Of a DNA stretch of 64,000 nucleotides, positions 52,574 through 61,519 are shown piece by piece. The DNA lies in NCBI GenBank assembly GCA_023229685.1, contig JALNYT010000004.1:291628-355627 (forward strand). Direction: 5' to 3'. The notes beneath the pieces are model-generated. The model saw nothing but the letters and a program-made list of their open reading frames with translations. It was not told the DNA's origin and made no database searches. Numbering within the stretch: the stretch's first letter is position 1; each line of letters begins with the position of its first letter. Position numbers and translations under genes: made by a program. The DNA comes from Sulfuritalea sp. GTDB taxonomy: Bacteria > Pseudomonadota > Gammaproteobacteria > Burkholderiales > Rhodocyclaceae.

Positions 52574-54148
52574 TTACGCATCAATGATCGGGTCTTCTTC
52601 CCGGTAGGCGCATGCGCGGCGGACGCAAGTGCGGCAGTTGGTCCCGACCGGAACGATTCCCGCCGAGGACGCGGTCGAGAGTCCGTCGCCATAAATAGTC
52701 TGGTCGGCGTAAAGGACATTGCAGGCGAGCATGATCGACAGCAGCCGCCGCGGCATCGCGAAGGTCGGGCGTGCCTTCTCCACGGTCTGCGCGACGAACA
52801 GGAAGCGGTCCCCGGAGGGAAACTCCGCGAGTTGCCGTACCACCGCCCCCAGAGCCTGGAATGCCCCATAGGCAGCCCACAGCGGGCAGGCGTTGCCATG
52901 GCGAGGAAGCGACAGGTGGGGCAGGGCGAAGCGCTTTGTGACAAAACCGGCTGCATCCACCCGCAGCAGTCCGAAGGGGATGCCTGACTCCCCCGGTCGG
53001 CGCAGTGTCACCAACCGGTGGCAGACCTGCTCGATGCTCGCCAGGAAGCGCCGTGCGAGATACTCGATATCGTAGCGGGAGCGAATCGCAGCATCGCGAA
53101 ACGCGGCGTACGGCATCAGCACCGCCGCCGCCAGATAGGAGGACAACGCACGCTCGGCGCGTCGCCGCGCCATATCGCTGGTCAGTGCCGTCGCACGGCC
53201 AAGTTCGGCCGCAATGCTGCGACCATCGTCATGCAGCGCCGTAGCCGTTCGGGCCAGGGCAAAGCGTCTGGATGCCGGTGGCGCGGAGTCGGCGATGGTG
53301 ATCGTCCGCGCCACCGGGTCGTAGGCAAAATCGCGCGGGTCGAGGCCAGGCTGCAGGTCGGCCGCAGCTTGCACCCGCAGTTGCACCGAATGCCTGCGCT
53401 CGAGAAACGCGAGGAGTTCGCCGTCCCCGCAATCGCCTTCAATGCCTGCGGCGACACGAAATTCCGCAGCCACGCGCTCGAGCTCCGGAAAGTAGTTGTC
53501 ACGCTCCATGAGAAAGTCATCGAGTTCCTCGACCGGCGTGTTCGAGCGAGCATCCGCATGCGTGCTGTCGAAATAGGCGGCGAGAGCCTGAGCCACATCG
53601 GCGAGCTTGCGGCTGTTGGAGCCGACGATCGACGCGAACCTGGCGCGCTGCGCCGGCTCGAGATCGTGCACGTTCTCGAGGATTTCCGAGGAAGAGCGAA
53701 TGGCCGATGCCTTGGTCAACAGGTCATGGACCGCGTCGGCCAGGCGCGGGTCCTGCGTCAGGCGGTCGGAGAGCGCATCCACGGCGCGATTTCGATCCAG
53801 CCATGACCGGTGCAGTGCGATCAGGGCATGCGCCCACGGCGCGTGGCGGCTGGCCAGCTCGCTAGCGGAGCTCCGGTTCAGTTGCAGACCAGCGAACAGC
53901 GCCTCTCCGGCCAGTTCTTCAAGGTCGTCGAGCAGGCGGCGTTCGGCCGCGCCGTCGATGTCATCGACCGCCAGTCCGAGTTGTGCAGCGATCCGCTGCA
54001 ACAGGGTGCCGCCGATGTTGCGCTTGTTGCCTTCGATGAGGTTCAGGTACGAGGCGGAAATGCACGCCTTGGCCGCGACGTCGGCCTGGGTCAAACCGAG
54101 CGCCCGCCTGCGTTCGCGGATGCGCGGACCGATCAGCGAACGGCCCAA
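52574..54148 (-). CDS. Xre-family regulator with DUF2083/IrrE-like domain (ScfR/RamB type)
   Basis: A ~524-residue regulator. The N-terminal HTH is RIRERRRALGLTQADVAAKACISASYLNLIEGNKR; an IrrE-like (DUF955) region follows (~residues 230-330), and the C-terminus carries CRTCVRRACAYREEDP, a possible metal-binding site of the DUF2083 type. ScfR and RamB homologues sense acyl-CoA or short-chain acids. The start is uncertain: TTG at 54148 follows GGGGG by 5 nt and matches family N-termini, while TTG at 54223 would start inside an AT-rich operator-like cluster. Divergent from the transporter operon. Confidence 0.85.
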   Translation of the reverse strand: MGRSLIGPRIRERRRALGLTQADVAAKACISASYLNLIEGNKRNIGGTLLQRIAAQLGLAVDDIDGAAERRLLDDLEELAGEALFAGLQLNRSSASELASRHAPWAHALIALHRSWLDRNRAVDALSDRLTQDPRLADAVHDLLTKASAIRSSSEILENVHDLEPAQRARFASIVGSNSRKLADVAQALAAYFDSTHADARSNTPVEELDDFLMERDNYFPELERVAAEFRVAAGIEGDCGDGELLAFLERRHSVQLRVQAAADLQPGLDPRDFAYDPVARTITIADSAPPASRRFALARTATALHDDGRSIAAELGRATALTSDMARRRAERALSSYLAAAVLMPYAAFRDAAIRSRYDIEYLARRFLASIEQVCHRLVTLRRPGESGIPFGLLRVDAAGFVTKRFALPHLSLPRHGNACPLWAAYGAFQALGAVVRQLAEFPSGDRFLFVAQTVEKARPTFAMPRRLLSIMLACNVLYADQTIYGDGLSTASSAGIVPVGTNCRTCVRRACAYREEDPIIDA

Positions 54149-54183
54149 CGCAGCCCCCGCGATTGTTGCGACGCAAGGTCGAT

Positions 54184-54263
54184 TATTGACACATTGACTT
54201 CCATAGCTGTTTATTATCGACAAGAAATAGGATGAAAGTCAAATAGTTATTGAACAATTGACA
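54184..54263. promoter_or_regulatory. Cluster of TTGAC-type boxes between regulator and transporter
   Basis: An AT-rich interval holds TATTGACA (54184-54191), CATTGAC nearby, TATCGACA (54215-54222), TTATTGAACA (54247-54256) and AATTGACA (54256-54263). Recurrent half-sites of this sort next to a divergent Xre gene are likely its binding sites and may also overlap -35 elements. Confidence 0.5.
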
Positions 54264-54333
54264 AGAATGGCAGAGCATCCGTTTCAGCAAAAGGCAGGTC
54301 CTCTAACAGGTCAAAGCTCGAAGGAGAACGCAA

Positions 54334-55680
54334 ATGAGTGACAATATCAATGACCCGAGTCGCCGCAGAGCGCTCAAGGTTGGCGCAGCATTGGGCATGG
54401 GCCTCGCAGCCCCTTCCCTGATCTACACCCGCAATGCATGGGCCGCAAATTTTCGCAACGACCCGACCAAAGCGAAAACGGTGATGTTGGGCTTCAACGT
54501 CCCGCAGACCGGTCCCTACGCCGACGAAGGCCTGGACGAGCTGCGCGCCTACAAACTTGTCGTCAAGCACCTGAACGGCGAGGGCGACGGCGGCATGATG
54601 AAGACGTTCAAGCCCTCGAAGCTGAAGGGCAACGGCATCCTCGGCAAGAAGGTCACCTATGTGACCGGCGATGCGCAGACCAAGGCCGATGCGGCGCGCG
54701 CCTCGGCCAAACGCATGATCGAAAAGGACGGCGTGATCATGTTCACCGGCGGGTCCTCCTCGGCGGTGGCGGTGGCTGCGCAGTCGCTGGCACAGGAAAT
54801 GGGCGTGGTCTTCATGGTCGGTCTGTCCCATTCGAACGACACGACGATGAAGGATCGCCGCCGCTACGGCTTCCGGCATTTCTTCAACGCCTATATGTCG
54901 GGGCAGGCCCTGGCACCGATTCTCGCTGCTGAGCTCGGCACGGATCGCCGTGCCTACCACCTCACCGCCGACTACACCTGGGGCTGGACGCAGGAGGAGT
55001 CGCTCAAGAACGCGACCGAGAAGCTCGGCTGGAAAACGGTCGCTGCCGTACGCACGCCGCTCGGTGCCGGCGACTTCTCGCAGTACATCACGCCCGCCGT
55101 GAATTCGGGCGCCGACGTGCTCTTCCTGAATCACTATGGCAAGGACATGGTGAATTCGCTGACCCAGGCGGTGCAGTTCGGCCTGCGCGACAAGATGGTC
55201 AACGGCAAGAGGTTCGAGATCGTCGTACCGCTGTACTCGGAGCTGATGGTGCAGGGCGCGGGCGCCGCCGCAAAGGGCATCCTGGGCACCGCCAACTGGC
55301 ACTGGAATCTGCCTAACGAAGGCACCAAGGCTTTCACCCAGTCCTTCGTCAAGGAGTACGGCTTTCCGCCATCCCAGGCGGCGCAGACCTGCTACGCCCA
55401 AACGCTGCTCTACGCCAACGCCTGCGAAGTGGCCGGCACGTTCTATCCGCCGGAAGTGATCAAGGTGCTGGAAGGCTACAAGTTCGACGGCCTCGGCAAC
55501 GGCCCGACCGAGTATCGGGCGGGCGATCACCAGTGCATGAAGGATTGCCTGGTGGTGCGCGGCGCGCTGCATCCGACCGGGAAATACGACCTGCTGGAAG
55601 TGGTGAAAGTGGTGCCGCGCAGCCAGATCGAGTATCCCGCAAGCATGGGGGGTGGCGAGCTCGGACCGTATATCGTGTAA
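54334..55680 (+). CDS. Liv-type ABC importer, substrate-binding protein with Tat signal
   Basis: A 448-residue Peripla_BP_6 protein. It has a Tat-type signal (SRRRALKVG, then GAALGMGLAAPSL, cut near NAWA) and the branched-chain amino acid binding fold (LGFNVPQTGPYADEGLDEL, FTGGSSSAVAVAAQSLAQE). The substrate could be a branched amino acid, urea-like compound or organic acid; sequence alone does not decide. AAGGAGAACGCAA precedes ATG. It opens a five-gene operon of overlapping ORFs. Confidence 0.88.
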   Translation: MSDNINDPSRRRALKVGAALGMGLAAPSLIYTRNAWAANFRNDPTKAKTVMLGFNVPQTGPYADEGLDELRAYKLVVKHLNGEGDGGMMKTFKPSKLKGNGILGKKVTYVTGDAQTKADAARASAKRMIEKDGVIMFTGGSSSAVAVAAQSLAQEMGVVFMVGLSHSNDTTMKDRRRYGFRHFFNAYMSGQALAPILAAELGTDRRAYHLTADYTWGWTQEESLKNATEKLGWKTVAAVRTPLGAGDFSQYITPAVNSGADVLFLNHYGKDMVNSLTQAVQFGLRDKMVNGKRFEIVVPLYSELMVQGAGAAAKGILGTANWHWNLPNEGTKAFTQSFVKEYGFPPSQAAQTCYAQTLLYANACEVAGTFYPPEVIKVLEGYKFDGLGNGPTEYRAGDHQCMKDCLVVRGALHPTGKYDLLEVVKVVPRSQIEYPASMGGGELGPYIV

Positions 55681-56696
55681 TGGACGCCGTACTGCTGCAA
55701 CTCCTCAACGGCCTGGACAAGGGAGGGGCGTATGCGCTGATCGCGCTGGGCCTCACCCTGATCTTCGGCACGTTGGGGGTCGTCAATTTCGCGCACGGGG
55801 CGCTGTTCATGCTGGGCGCCTTCTGCGCGGTGACGACGCACAAGCTGCTGACGATTTCCAAGAGCGTCCAGGACACCAGCATCACGCTGTTCGACGTGCA
55901 CAAAGATGTCCCCTACCTGCAGATCTGGTGGGGCGACATCGGCGCGCGCATCATCGATTACGCGGTGCCGCTTTCCGTTCTGCTGGCGATCCCGATGATG
56001 CTGCTGGTCGGCGTCGCGCTCGAGCGCGGGCTGATCCGCCATTTCTACCGTCGCACGCACGCCGACCAGATCCTGGTCACGTTCGGGCTGGCAATCGTGC
56101 TGCAGGAGGTCGTCAAGGCCTACTTCGGCGCCAATCCGTTGCCGACGCCGGCGCCGGAGATCGTCTCGGGCAGCGCCAACATCGGCGCCTGGATTGGTCT
56201 GGGCGACGCACTCAGCTACCCGTGGTGGCGGCTGGTCTACTTCCTGTTCTCGGTGGCCGTGATCGGGATGGTCCTTGCATTCCTGCGCTTCACCACGTTC
56301 GGCATGGTGGTGCGGGCAGGCATGCGCGACCGCGAAACGGTGGGTCTGTTCGGCATCGATATCGAGCGGCGGTTTACCATCGTGTTCGGCATCGCCGTGG
56401 TCGTGGCCGGCCTTGCCGGCGCGATGTATACGCCCATCCTGCCGCCGGATTACCACATGGGCATGGAATTTCTCGTGCTCTCCTTCGTCGTCGTGGTGGT
56501 GGGCGGCATGGGCTCGGTGGGTGGTGCGGTGCTGGCCGGATTCCTGCTCGGGATCCTGCAGTCCTTCGCCTCGATGAACGAGATCAAGGACCTGCTGCCC
56601 GGCATCGACCAGATCATCATCTACCTGGTGGCGATCGTGATCCTGCTGGTGCGGCCGCGCGGCCTGATGGGACGAGCCGGAGTGATGGAAACATGA
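55680..56696 (+). CDS. livH: LivH-type ABC importer permease
   Basis: A 338-residue permease with about eight helices and the family segments GLTLIFGTLGVVNFAHGALFMLGAF, REVVKAYFG-like QEVVKAYFG and VVVVVGGMGSVGGAVLAGF. Its ATG shares one base with the stop of the binding protein (TAATG). A ~50-residue insertion after helix 2 (TLFDVHKDVPYLQIWWG) is longer than in E. coli LivH. Forms a heterodimer with the LivM-type subunit. Confidence 0.9.
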   Translation: MDAVLLQLLNGLDKGGAYALIALGLTLIFGTLGVVNFAHGALFMLGAFCAVTTHKLLTISKSVQDTSITLFDVHKDVPYLQIWWGDIGARIIDYAVPLSVLLAIPMMLLVGVALERGLIRHFYRRTHADQILVTFGLAIVLQEVVKAYFGANPLPTPAPEIVSGSANIGAWIGLGDALSYPWWRLVYFLFSVAVIGMVLAFLRFTTFGMVVRAGMRDRETVGLFGIDIERRFTIVFGIAVVVAGLAGAMYTPILPPDYHMGMEFLVLSFVVVVVGGMGSVGGAVLAGFLLGILQSFASMNEIKDLLPGIDQIIIYLVAIVILLVRPRGLMGRAGVMET

Positions 56697-57859
56697 CGCA
56701 CACAGTGAAACGCGACCGGATGCTGGTGGGCGGTTTCGCGCTCGCCGTGCTGACCATGCCGGTATGGATGACGCCGCTCGGGGCCGGGTACCCCGACTTG
56801 CTGCAGCGCTTCGCGATCTACGGCATCTTCGCCATCGGCTTCAACATCCTCTTCGGGCTTACCGGCTACCTGTCGTTCGGCCACGCCGTCTTCCTCGGCG
56901 TCGGCTCCTACGCCGCAGTGTGGAGCTTCAAGCTGCTCTCGATGAACGTGCTGCCTGCGGTGCTGTGCGCGATGGGCGTGTCGGGGCTCTTCGCGCTGGC
57001 CATCGGCTATATCAGCCTGCGCCGCTCGGGCATCTATTTCTCGATCCTCACGCTCGCGTTCGCGCAGATGGCGTACAACCTCGCCTACTCCGTGCTCACC
57101 CCGATCACCAACGGCGAGACCGGGCTGAAAATCGAGCGCGTCGATCCGCGCCTGATCGACACGTGGTTATCGGGCCCGAGCACCCTGATCCCGTCGACCA
57201 ATTTCTTCGGCATGCCGATGAGCGGCTACAGCGGCTTCTTCTTCTGCGCCGTGCTGCTGATCGCCGCGTTCTACGTGGCGCTGCGAATTGCCCGCTCGCC
57301 CTTCGGCGCGATGCTTCGCGCCATCAAGTCGAACCAGAACCGGTTGAACTATGCCGGCGTGCACACGCGGCCCTATGCGCTCACCGCCTTCGTCATCTCG
57401 GGCATCTTCGCCGGCCTCGCGGGAGGGCTGCTGGCGGCCACCGACCCGCTCGCCGGCGCGGAGCGGATGCAATGGACAGCCTCGGGCGAGGTCGTGCTGA
57501 TGACGATCCTGGGCGGCGTCGGCACGCAGTTGGGCCCGTTCGTGGGTGCCGTGATCATCAAGTACGCCGAGAACATCTTTTCGGCGTTCAATCCGCAGAC
57601 GCTGCACGGGATATTCGCCTTCCTGCCCGACCCGATCGAGGACGTGGTGGTCACGGTGACGGGGCTGTTCGTGGGCAACGGCTGGCAACTCACGCTGGGC
57701 ACGCTCTTCATGCTGCTGGTGATCTTTCTGCCTGGCGGCGTGATCGAAGGGGCACGGCGACTGGGCGTACTGATCGGGCGCAAAACGGCGGCCCTGCGCG
57801 GGCGGCGCTCGCAACCGCTCGGGTCGGCACTGCCCGCCTCCGGCGCGGCGAGCGAATAG
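56693..57859 (+). CDS. livM: LivM-type ABC importer permease
   Basis: A 388-residue permease with family segments AIGFNILFGLTGYLSFGHAVFLGVG and the conserved EAA-like ARSPFGAMLRAIKSNQNR. It overlaps livH by 4 nt (ATGA). The C-terminus is long and basic (GRKTAALRGRRS), probably cytoplasmic. Confidence 0.9.
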   Translation: MTHTVKRDRMLVGGFALAVLTMPVWMTPLGAGYPDLLQRFAIYGIFAIGFNILFGLTGYLSFGHAVFLGVGSYAAVWSFKLLSMNVLPAVLCAMGVSGLFALAIGYISLRRSGIYFSILTLAFAQMAYNLAYSVLTPITNGETGLKIERVDPRLIDTWLSGPSTLIPSTNFFGMPMSGYSGFFFCAVLLIAAFYVALRIARSPFGAMLRAIKSNQNRLNYAGVHTRPYALTAFVISGIFAGLAGGLLAATDPLAGAERMQWTASGEVVLMTILGGVGTQLGPFVGAVIIKYAENIFSAFNPQTLHGIFAFLPDPIEDVVVTVTGLFVGNGWQLTLGTLFMLLVIFLPGGVIEGARRLGVLIGRKTAALRGRRSQPLGSALPASGAASE

Positions 57860-57870
57860 GACGCGCAGCG

Positions 57871-58626
57871 ATGGCCCTGTTGCAGGTCAAAATGGTCAAC
57901 AAGAGCTTCAGCGGGCTGACGGCGCTGAACAACGTCAACCTCGATGTCGAGGAAGGCAGCGTGCACGCGATCATCGGACCCAACGGCGCGGGCAAGTCAA
58001 CGCTGCTCAACTGCTTCGTCGGACGCCTCACGCCCGATACGGGCACGGTGCTGTTCAACGGCAAGTCGCTGATCGGCCTGCCGCCGCACCGGATCAACCA
58101 GGAGGGCGTGGTGCGCGTTTTCCAGACTCCCGAGATCTTCGCCGACCTTTCCCTCTACGAGAACGTGATGATCCCCACCCTGGCCCGACGCGACGGCCAC
58201 TTTGCGCTGAATGCCTGGTCGCGGGCCGACGCGCAAATCAAGGTGCGCGAGAAGGTCGAGCACATACTCGACGACGTGGGTCTCGCCGACGCGCGTCACG
58301 TCCTGGCGGGTACGCTTTCGCGCGGCGACAAGCGGCGCCTGGAGTTGGCGATGTGTCTGGTGCAGGACCCCAAGCTGCTGCTGCTGGACGAGCCGACGGC
58401 AGGCATGTCGCGCGCCGACACCGAGCGCACCATCGAGCTGCTGAAGCGCATCGGGGAGCGGCGAATCACGAAGATCATCATCGAGCACGACATGCAGGTG
58501 GTGTTTTCGCTGGCAACCCGCATCAGCGTGCTCGCGCAGGGAACCGTGATTGCCGAAGGCGATCCCGCGGCGATCAAGGGCGACGCGAGAGTCCAGGAAG
58601 CCTACCTGGGAGGGGCACAGTTTTGA
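57871..58626 (+). CDS. livG: LivG-type ABC importer ATPase
   Basis: A 251-residue ATPase: Walker A GPNGAGKST, signature LSRGDKRRLELA (variant of LSGGQ), Walker B LLLLDEP and H-loop IIIEHDMQVV. The signature is unusual in having RGD instead of GGQ but this variant occurs in Liv-type ATPases. It starts 11 nt after livM. Confidence 0.9.
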   Translation: MALLQVKMVNKSFSGLTALNNVNLDVEEGSVHAIIGPNGAGKSTLLNCFVGRLTPDTGTVLFNGKSLIGLPPHRINQEGVVRVFQTPEIFADLSLYENVMIPTLARRDGHFALNAWSRADAQIKVREKVEHILDDVGLADARHVLAGTLSRGDKRRLELAMCLVQDPKLLLLDEPTAGMSRADTERTIELLKRIGERRITKIIIEHDMQVVFSLATRISVLAQGTVIAEGDPAAIKGDARVQEAYLGGAQF

Positions 58627-59354
58627 GCGCCTTGCCGCAGGCGAATCCGATGCCGTATTTCGCGTGCCGCGACCTGCACGCCTATTACGGCGAGAGCTAT
58701 ATCGTCCAGGGCGTGAGTTTCGAAATGCGGGAGGGCGAAATACTCGCCTTGCTCGGACGCAACGGCGCCGGCAAGACCTCGACCTTGCGCACCATCGCGC
58801 GCCTCGCCGACCCGCAGTTGCGGTCCGGTGAAATCTGGCTTGGGGATCAAGCGCTGCACCAGATGCCCGCCTGGCGGGCGGCCCGCCTCGGAGTGGGTCT
58901 GGTGCCCGAGGACCGACGCATCATCGGTGGCCTGACCGTGGACGAAAACATCACGCTCGCGCAGATCGAGGAGCCGCGCGGCTGGAGCCGCGAGCGCATC
59001 TACGAGCATTTTCCGAAGCTCGCGGAGCGGCGGCGGCAGGAAGCGATCACACTCTCCGGCGGCGAGCAGCAAATGCTCGCTCTCGCGCGGGCGCTCGCGC
59101 GCGATTTGAAACTGCTGCTACTGGACGAACCCTACGAAGGCCTGGCTCCGGCGATCGTCCGTGAAATCGAAAAGATTCTCCATGAAATTAAGGAGCTCGG
59201 CATCACCACGATCATCGTCGAGCAGAACGCGATCGCCGCGCTCAACCTGGCCGACCGTGCGATCATTCTCGAAATGGGCGAAGTCGCCTTCGACGGCTCC
59301 GCCCGCGAGATTCTGGAAAACACCGAACTGCGGCACCAATACCTGGCGATCTAG
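58623..59354 (+). CDS. livF: LivF-type ABC importer ATPase
   Basis: A 243-residue ATPase with Walker A GRNGAGKTS, signature LSGGEQQMLALARAL, Walker B LLLLDEP and H/switch loop VEQNAIAA (Q instead of His is usual in LivF). TTG at 58623, overlapping the livG stop and following GGGAGGGG, is the probable start; ATG at 58650 would shorten it by nine residues. It completes the five-subunit importer. Confidence 0.9.
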   Translation: MSALPQANPMPYFACRDLHAYYGESYIVQGVSFEMREGEILALLGRNGAGKTSTLRTIARLADPQLRSGEIWLGDQALHQMPAWRAARLGVGLVPEDRRIIGGLTVDENITLAQIEEPRGWSRERIYEHFPKLAERRRQEAITLSGGEQQMLALARALARDLKLLLLDEPYEGLAPAIVREIEKILHEIKELGITTIIVEQNAIAALNLADRAIILEMGEVAFDGSAREILENTELRHQYLAI

Positions 59355-59390
59355 TCTGTGGGTGGCGCATTGCCGGCATGACGCGATCGA

Positions 59391-59528
59391 GCACGCATTC
59401 TCGACCTTATCGACAAGAGCGGTTTGCCCTATCAGCTCACGCCCATGGGCACCATCATCGAAGGCGAGTAGGACGAGATAATGGCCGTCGTCACCGCCTG
59501 CTTCGAGGCGATGCGGGCCAGCCGGTAA
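59391..59528 (+). pseudogene. Truncated paralogue of the MTH1187 thiamine-binding gene
   Basis: Codons 23 onward of the family are retained (IDKSGLPYQLTPMGTIIEGE); the tryptophan codon TGG is TAG, and the first 22 codons have no counterpart. Over 129 nt it matches the intact gene at 111 positions, and all but six codon differences are silent, so it was under selection until recently. It ends with a TAA 138 nt later, 37 nt after livF. Confidence 0.85.
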
Positions 59529-59545
59529 TGCCGCCATCCAGAACG

Positions 59546-59767
59546 CTATTCAGCCACCTTCTTGTCATAGCCGCGCGCGGCCATGCAGCGATCCATGATC
59601 GAGATGGCCATACTGTCCTCGACGGCCAAGTGGCTAGTCTTGCTACTGCAGGCCATCAGATCCGCCTCCCTTGTCGAGGAAGTCATTTCCGGCTTGACCC
59701 ACTCATATCTTGTTGCGCAGCCCGTGATCAGGACGCACAGAGAACTTGCAAGAAGCAGTCGACGCAT
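59546..59767 (-). CDS. Small lipoprotein (74-76 aa)
   Basis: A short exported protein with a signal peptide and lipobox LITGC (MRRLLLASSLCVLITGC), then ~55 residues without a known domain and a C-terminal MDRCMAARGYDKKVAE. The conserved end MDRCMAARGY resembles tails of small proteobacterial lipoproteins that carry a C-terminal cysteine. Start is ATG at 59767; a GTG at 59776 in the same frame is also possible. Family not recognised further. Confidence 0.75.
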   Translation of the reverse strand: MRRLLLASSLCVLITGCATRYEWVKPEMTSSTREADLMACSSKTSHLAVEDSMAISIMDRCMAARGYDKKVAE

Positions 59768-59776
59768 TTTGGTCAC

Positions 59777-59992
59777 CCCATATGATCAACCCACAGAGTT
59801 CATCATAGTCAATATACGCAAAAATGCGAGTTGGACGTTAGGGGCCGGCATGGGATTTCTTTCCATGGTCCCGACAATCGCCGACCCACCAGCGCCGAGT
59901 TCTCGTAAACGTCCAAGGCCGCGCCAACTAATCCGAAGTCGACCCCTTATCATTCCAACTTCATCTTCAACCCGATTTCAGGAGGCTTTCCG
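59777..59992. other. Intergenic DNA with left copy of a 72-bp direct repeat
   Basis: The part 59885-59956 repeats at 60728-60799 on the far side of the RraA-like gene (54 of 72 identical). Reading the left copy backwards gives GAALDVYEN, a sequence seen at the C-end of 2-hydroxyacid dehydrogenases, but stops surround it. No promoter was identified with confidence. Confidence 0.55.
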
Positions 59993-60715
59993 ATGGGCAC
60001 TGATCCAATTCCGCTGAACCCCGAGCTGGTCCGCATACTGTCTGGCGTCACCACCGCCACGCTGACCACCGTCTTGCTGAAAAAGGGGCTGCGCAATGTC
60101 TGGATGCGTGGCGCCAAGCCGCTGCAAGCGGAGCAGCCGCGTCTGGTGGGCCGCGCCTTTACGCTGCGCTTCGTACCGGCGCGTGAGGATCTGGCCACGC
60201 CGGCCTCGTGGGGGGCGCCGATTTCCACCCGGGCTGCGATCGAAGCCATGCCCGCCGGCTGCATTGCGGTGGTGGATGCAATGGGCGTGGTCGACGCCGG
60301 GATCTTTGGCGACATCCTGTGTTCGCGCATGAAAATGCGTGGAGTCGCCGGACTGGTCACCGACGGCGTGATCCGCGATCTGGCTGGAGTGCTGGGCACA
60401 GGGCTGCCGGTGTGGTGCCAGGGCACTGCGGCCCCCGCATCGGTGGCAGGGCTGACCTTCGTCGGCTGGGAGGAGCCGATCGGCTGCGGCGGCGTGGCAG
60501 TGTTCCCGAACGACATCGTGGTGGTCGATGCCGACGGCGCGGTGGTGATTCCGGCCGCTTTGCTGGATGAGGTCATCCCCGCCGCCGTCGAGCAGGAAAG
60601 GCTCGAGGGATGGATCATGACTCAGGTCGCCGCAGGCACGCCGCTGCCCGGTCTGTACCCGCCCAACGACGAAACCAAGGCTCGCTACGAGGCATGGGCG
60701 CGCAGCGCTCGTTGA
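59993..60715 (+). CDS. RraA-like protein (possible 2-oxoglutarate-type aldolase)
   Basis: A 240-residue protein of the RraA-like fold with VDAMGVVDAGIFGDILCSRM, GVAGLVTDGVIRD and FPNDIVVVDADGAVVIPA, the last containing the Asp residues that bind the metal in aldolase members. Family members are 4-hydroxy-4-methyl-2-oxoglutarate/oxaloacetate aldolases or RNase E regulators; the length (longer than E. coli RraA, 161 aa) favours an enzyme. CAGGAGGCTTTCCG precedes ATG. Direct repeats flank the gene. Confidence 0.85.
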   Translation: MGTDPIPLNPELVRILSGVTTATLTTVLLKKGLRNVWMRGAKPLQAEQPRLVGRAFTLRFVPAREDLATPASWGAPISTRAAIEAMPAGCIAVVDAMGVVDAGIFGDILCSRMKMRGVAGLVTDGVIRDLAGVLGTGLPVWCQGTAAPASVAGLTFVGWEEPIGCGGVAVFPNDIVVVDADGAVVIPAALLDEVIPAAVEQERLEGWIMTQVAAGTPLPGLYPPNDETKARYEAWARSAR

Positions 60716-60727
60716 TGCAATTGGCGT

Positions 60728-60799
60728 CCCGCCAGCGCCGACTTCTTGGACACGTACGAGAGCGCGCAAACTGATCCGAAACTGCTCCCTTACCATTCG
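60728..60799. repeat. Right copy of the 72-bp direct repeat
   Basis: Starts 13 nt after the stop of the RraA-like gene and is 75% identical to 59885-59956, same length and orientation without gaps. Confidence 0.65.
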
Positions 60800-60815
60800 C
60801 TCTACTGTTCAAGGA

Positions 60816-61519
60816 TTGGGGGCGGGAAGGTTAGTGTCTCAGTTGTGCCCATTGCGGCCGGTCAGCATTCTTCATAGCGGCCGGTCAGCCAAATCCGCCT
60901 TCTACGAAACGGGATGCTACGAAGCGGCCGTTGGCGACCTTACCCTACCGGCCAACTCCGGTCGCTTGGTTTGACGAAGATCTTGCTAGTCTAGCGCGGC
61001 ACCCTATTCTGCATAAAGCATGCTTGTCGAGAAATAGACTGGATTGATTTGCTTGCTGCGCTGCGTTGTTTGTACGCTTATGCCGAGTGTGTAACAGAGT
61101 GTGAGAAGAATATGGAAACGAACGATACAGAACGCGATCCCGCTGATCCTGCCTTTAAACCTCCGGCACATTGTTTGGAACGAAGAAAAACCAATCGGCT
61201 TTGGGCATGCAGAGTCGTCCGGTGGAATAAGGATTTGGACAACAGCCCAAGTCAATGCGCGGTAACGAATGCGTATGCGGCGGGCGCTTTTAAGCTGCTG
61301 GCGATGTTGGCACCCAATTGTGCTGCTTGTCGTTATCGCTAGCCGGTTACCTTCAGACATCTCCAGAAGGGCCAGAGAAGGCAGCGACGAATAGAGTCGT
61401 CTTACCCTGACTAGCGTCCGCCTTCGTCTTGGCAGTCTCTTTAGTGCCCCTTAGACCGCCATTCGTTCTTCTCCAAGACGCCCGTTTGGAAGCGTAAAGC
61501 CGGAGGGGTTCAAATCGCA
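60816..61519. other. Gene-poor accessory stretch
   Basis: About 700 bp without a recognised gene. Two 90-120-codon frames overlap on opposite strands (61049-61342 plus, 61004-61360 minus); neither has a good ribosome site or a recognisable product. A 12-nt direct repeat GCGGCCGGTCAG occurs at 60854 and 60877, and several GC-rich short dyads are present. It looks like decayed DNA. Confidence 0.5.

Noticed and set aside
59885..59956. Annotating a 2-hydroxyacid dehydrogenase pseudogene from the GAALDVYEN match
   Set aside because: Nine residues in one frame flanked by stops are too little; the substitution pattern between the two repeats shows no coding bias.
61004..61360. Two overlapping opposite frames near 61.1 kb as genes
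   Set aside because: No ribosome site, no family resemblance, and they overlap each other; the stretch looks decayed.
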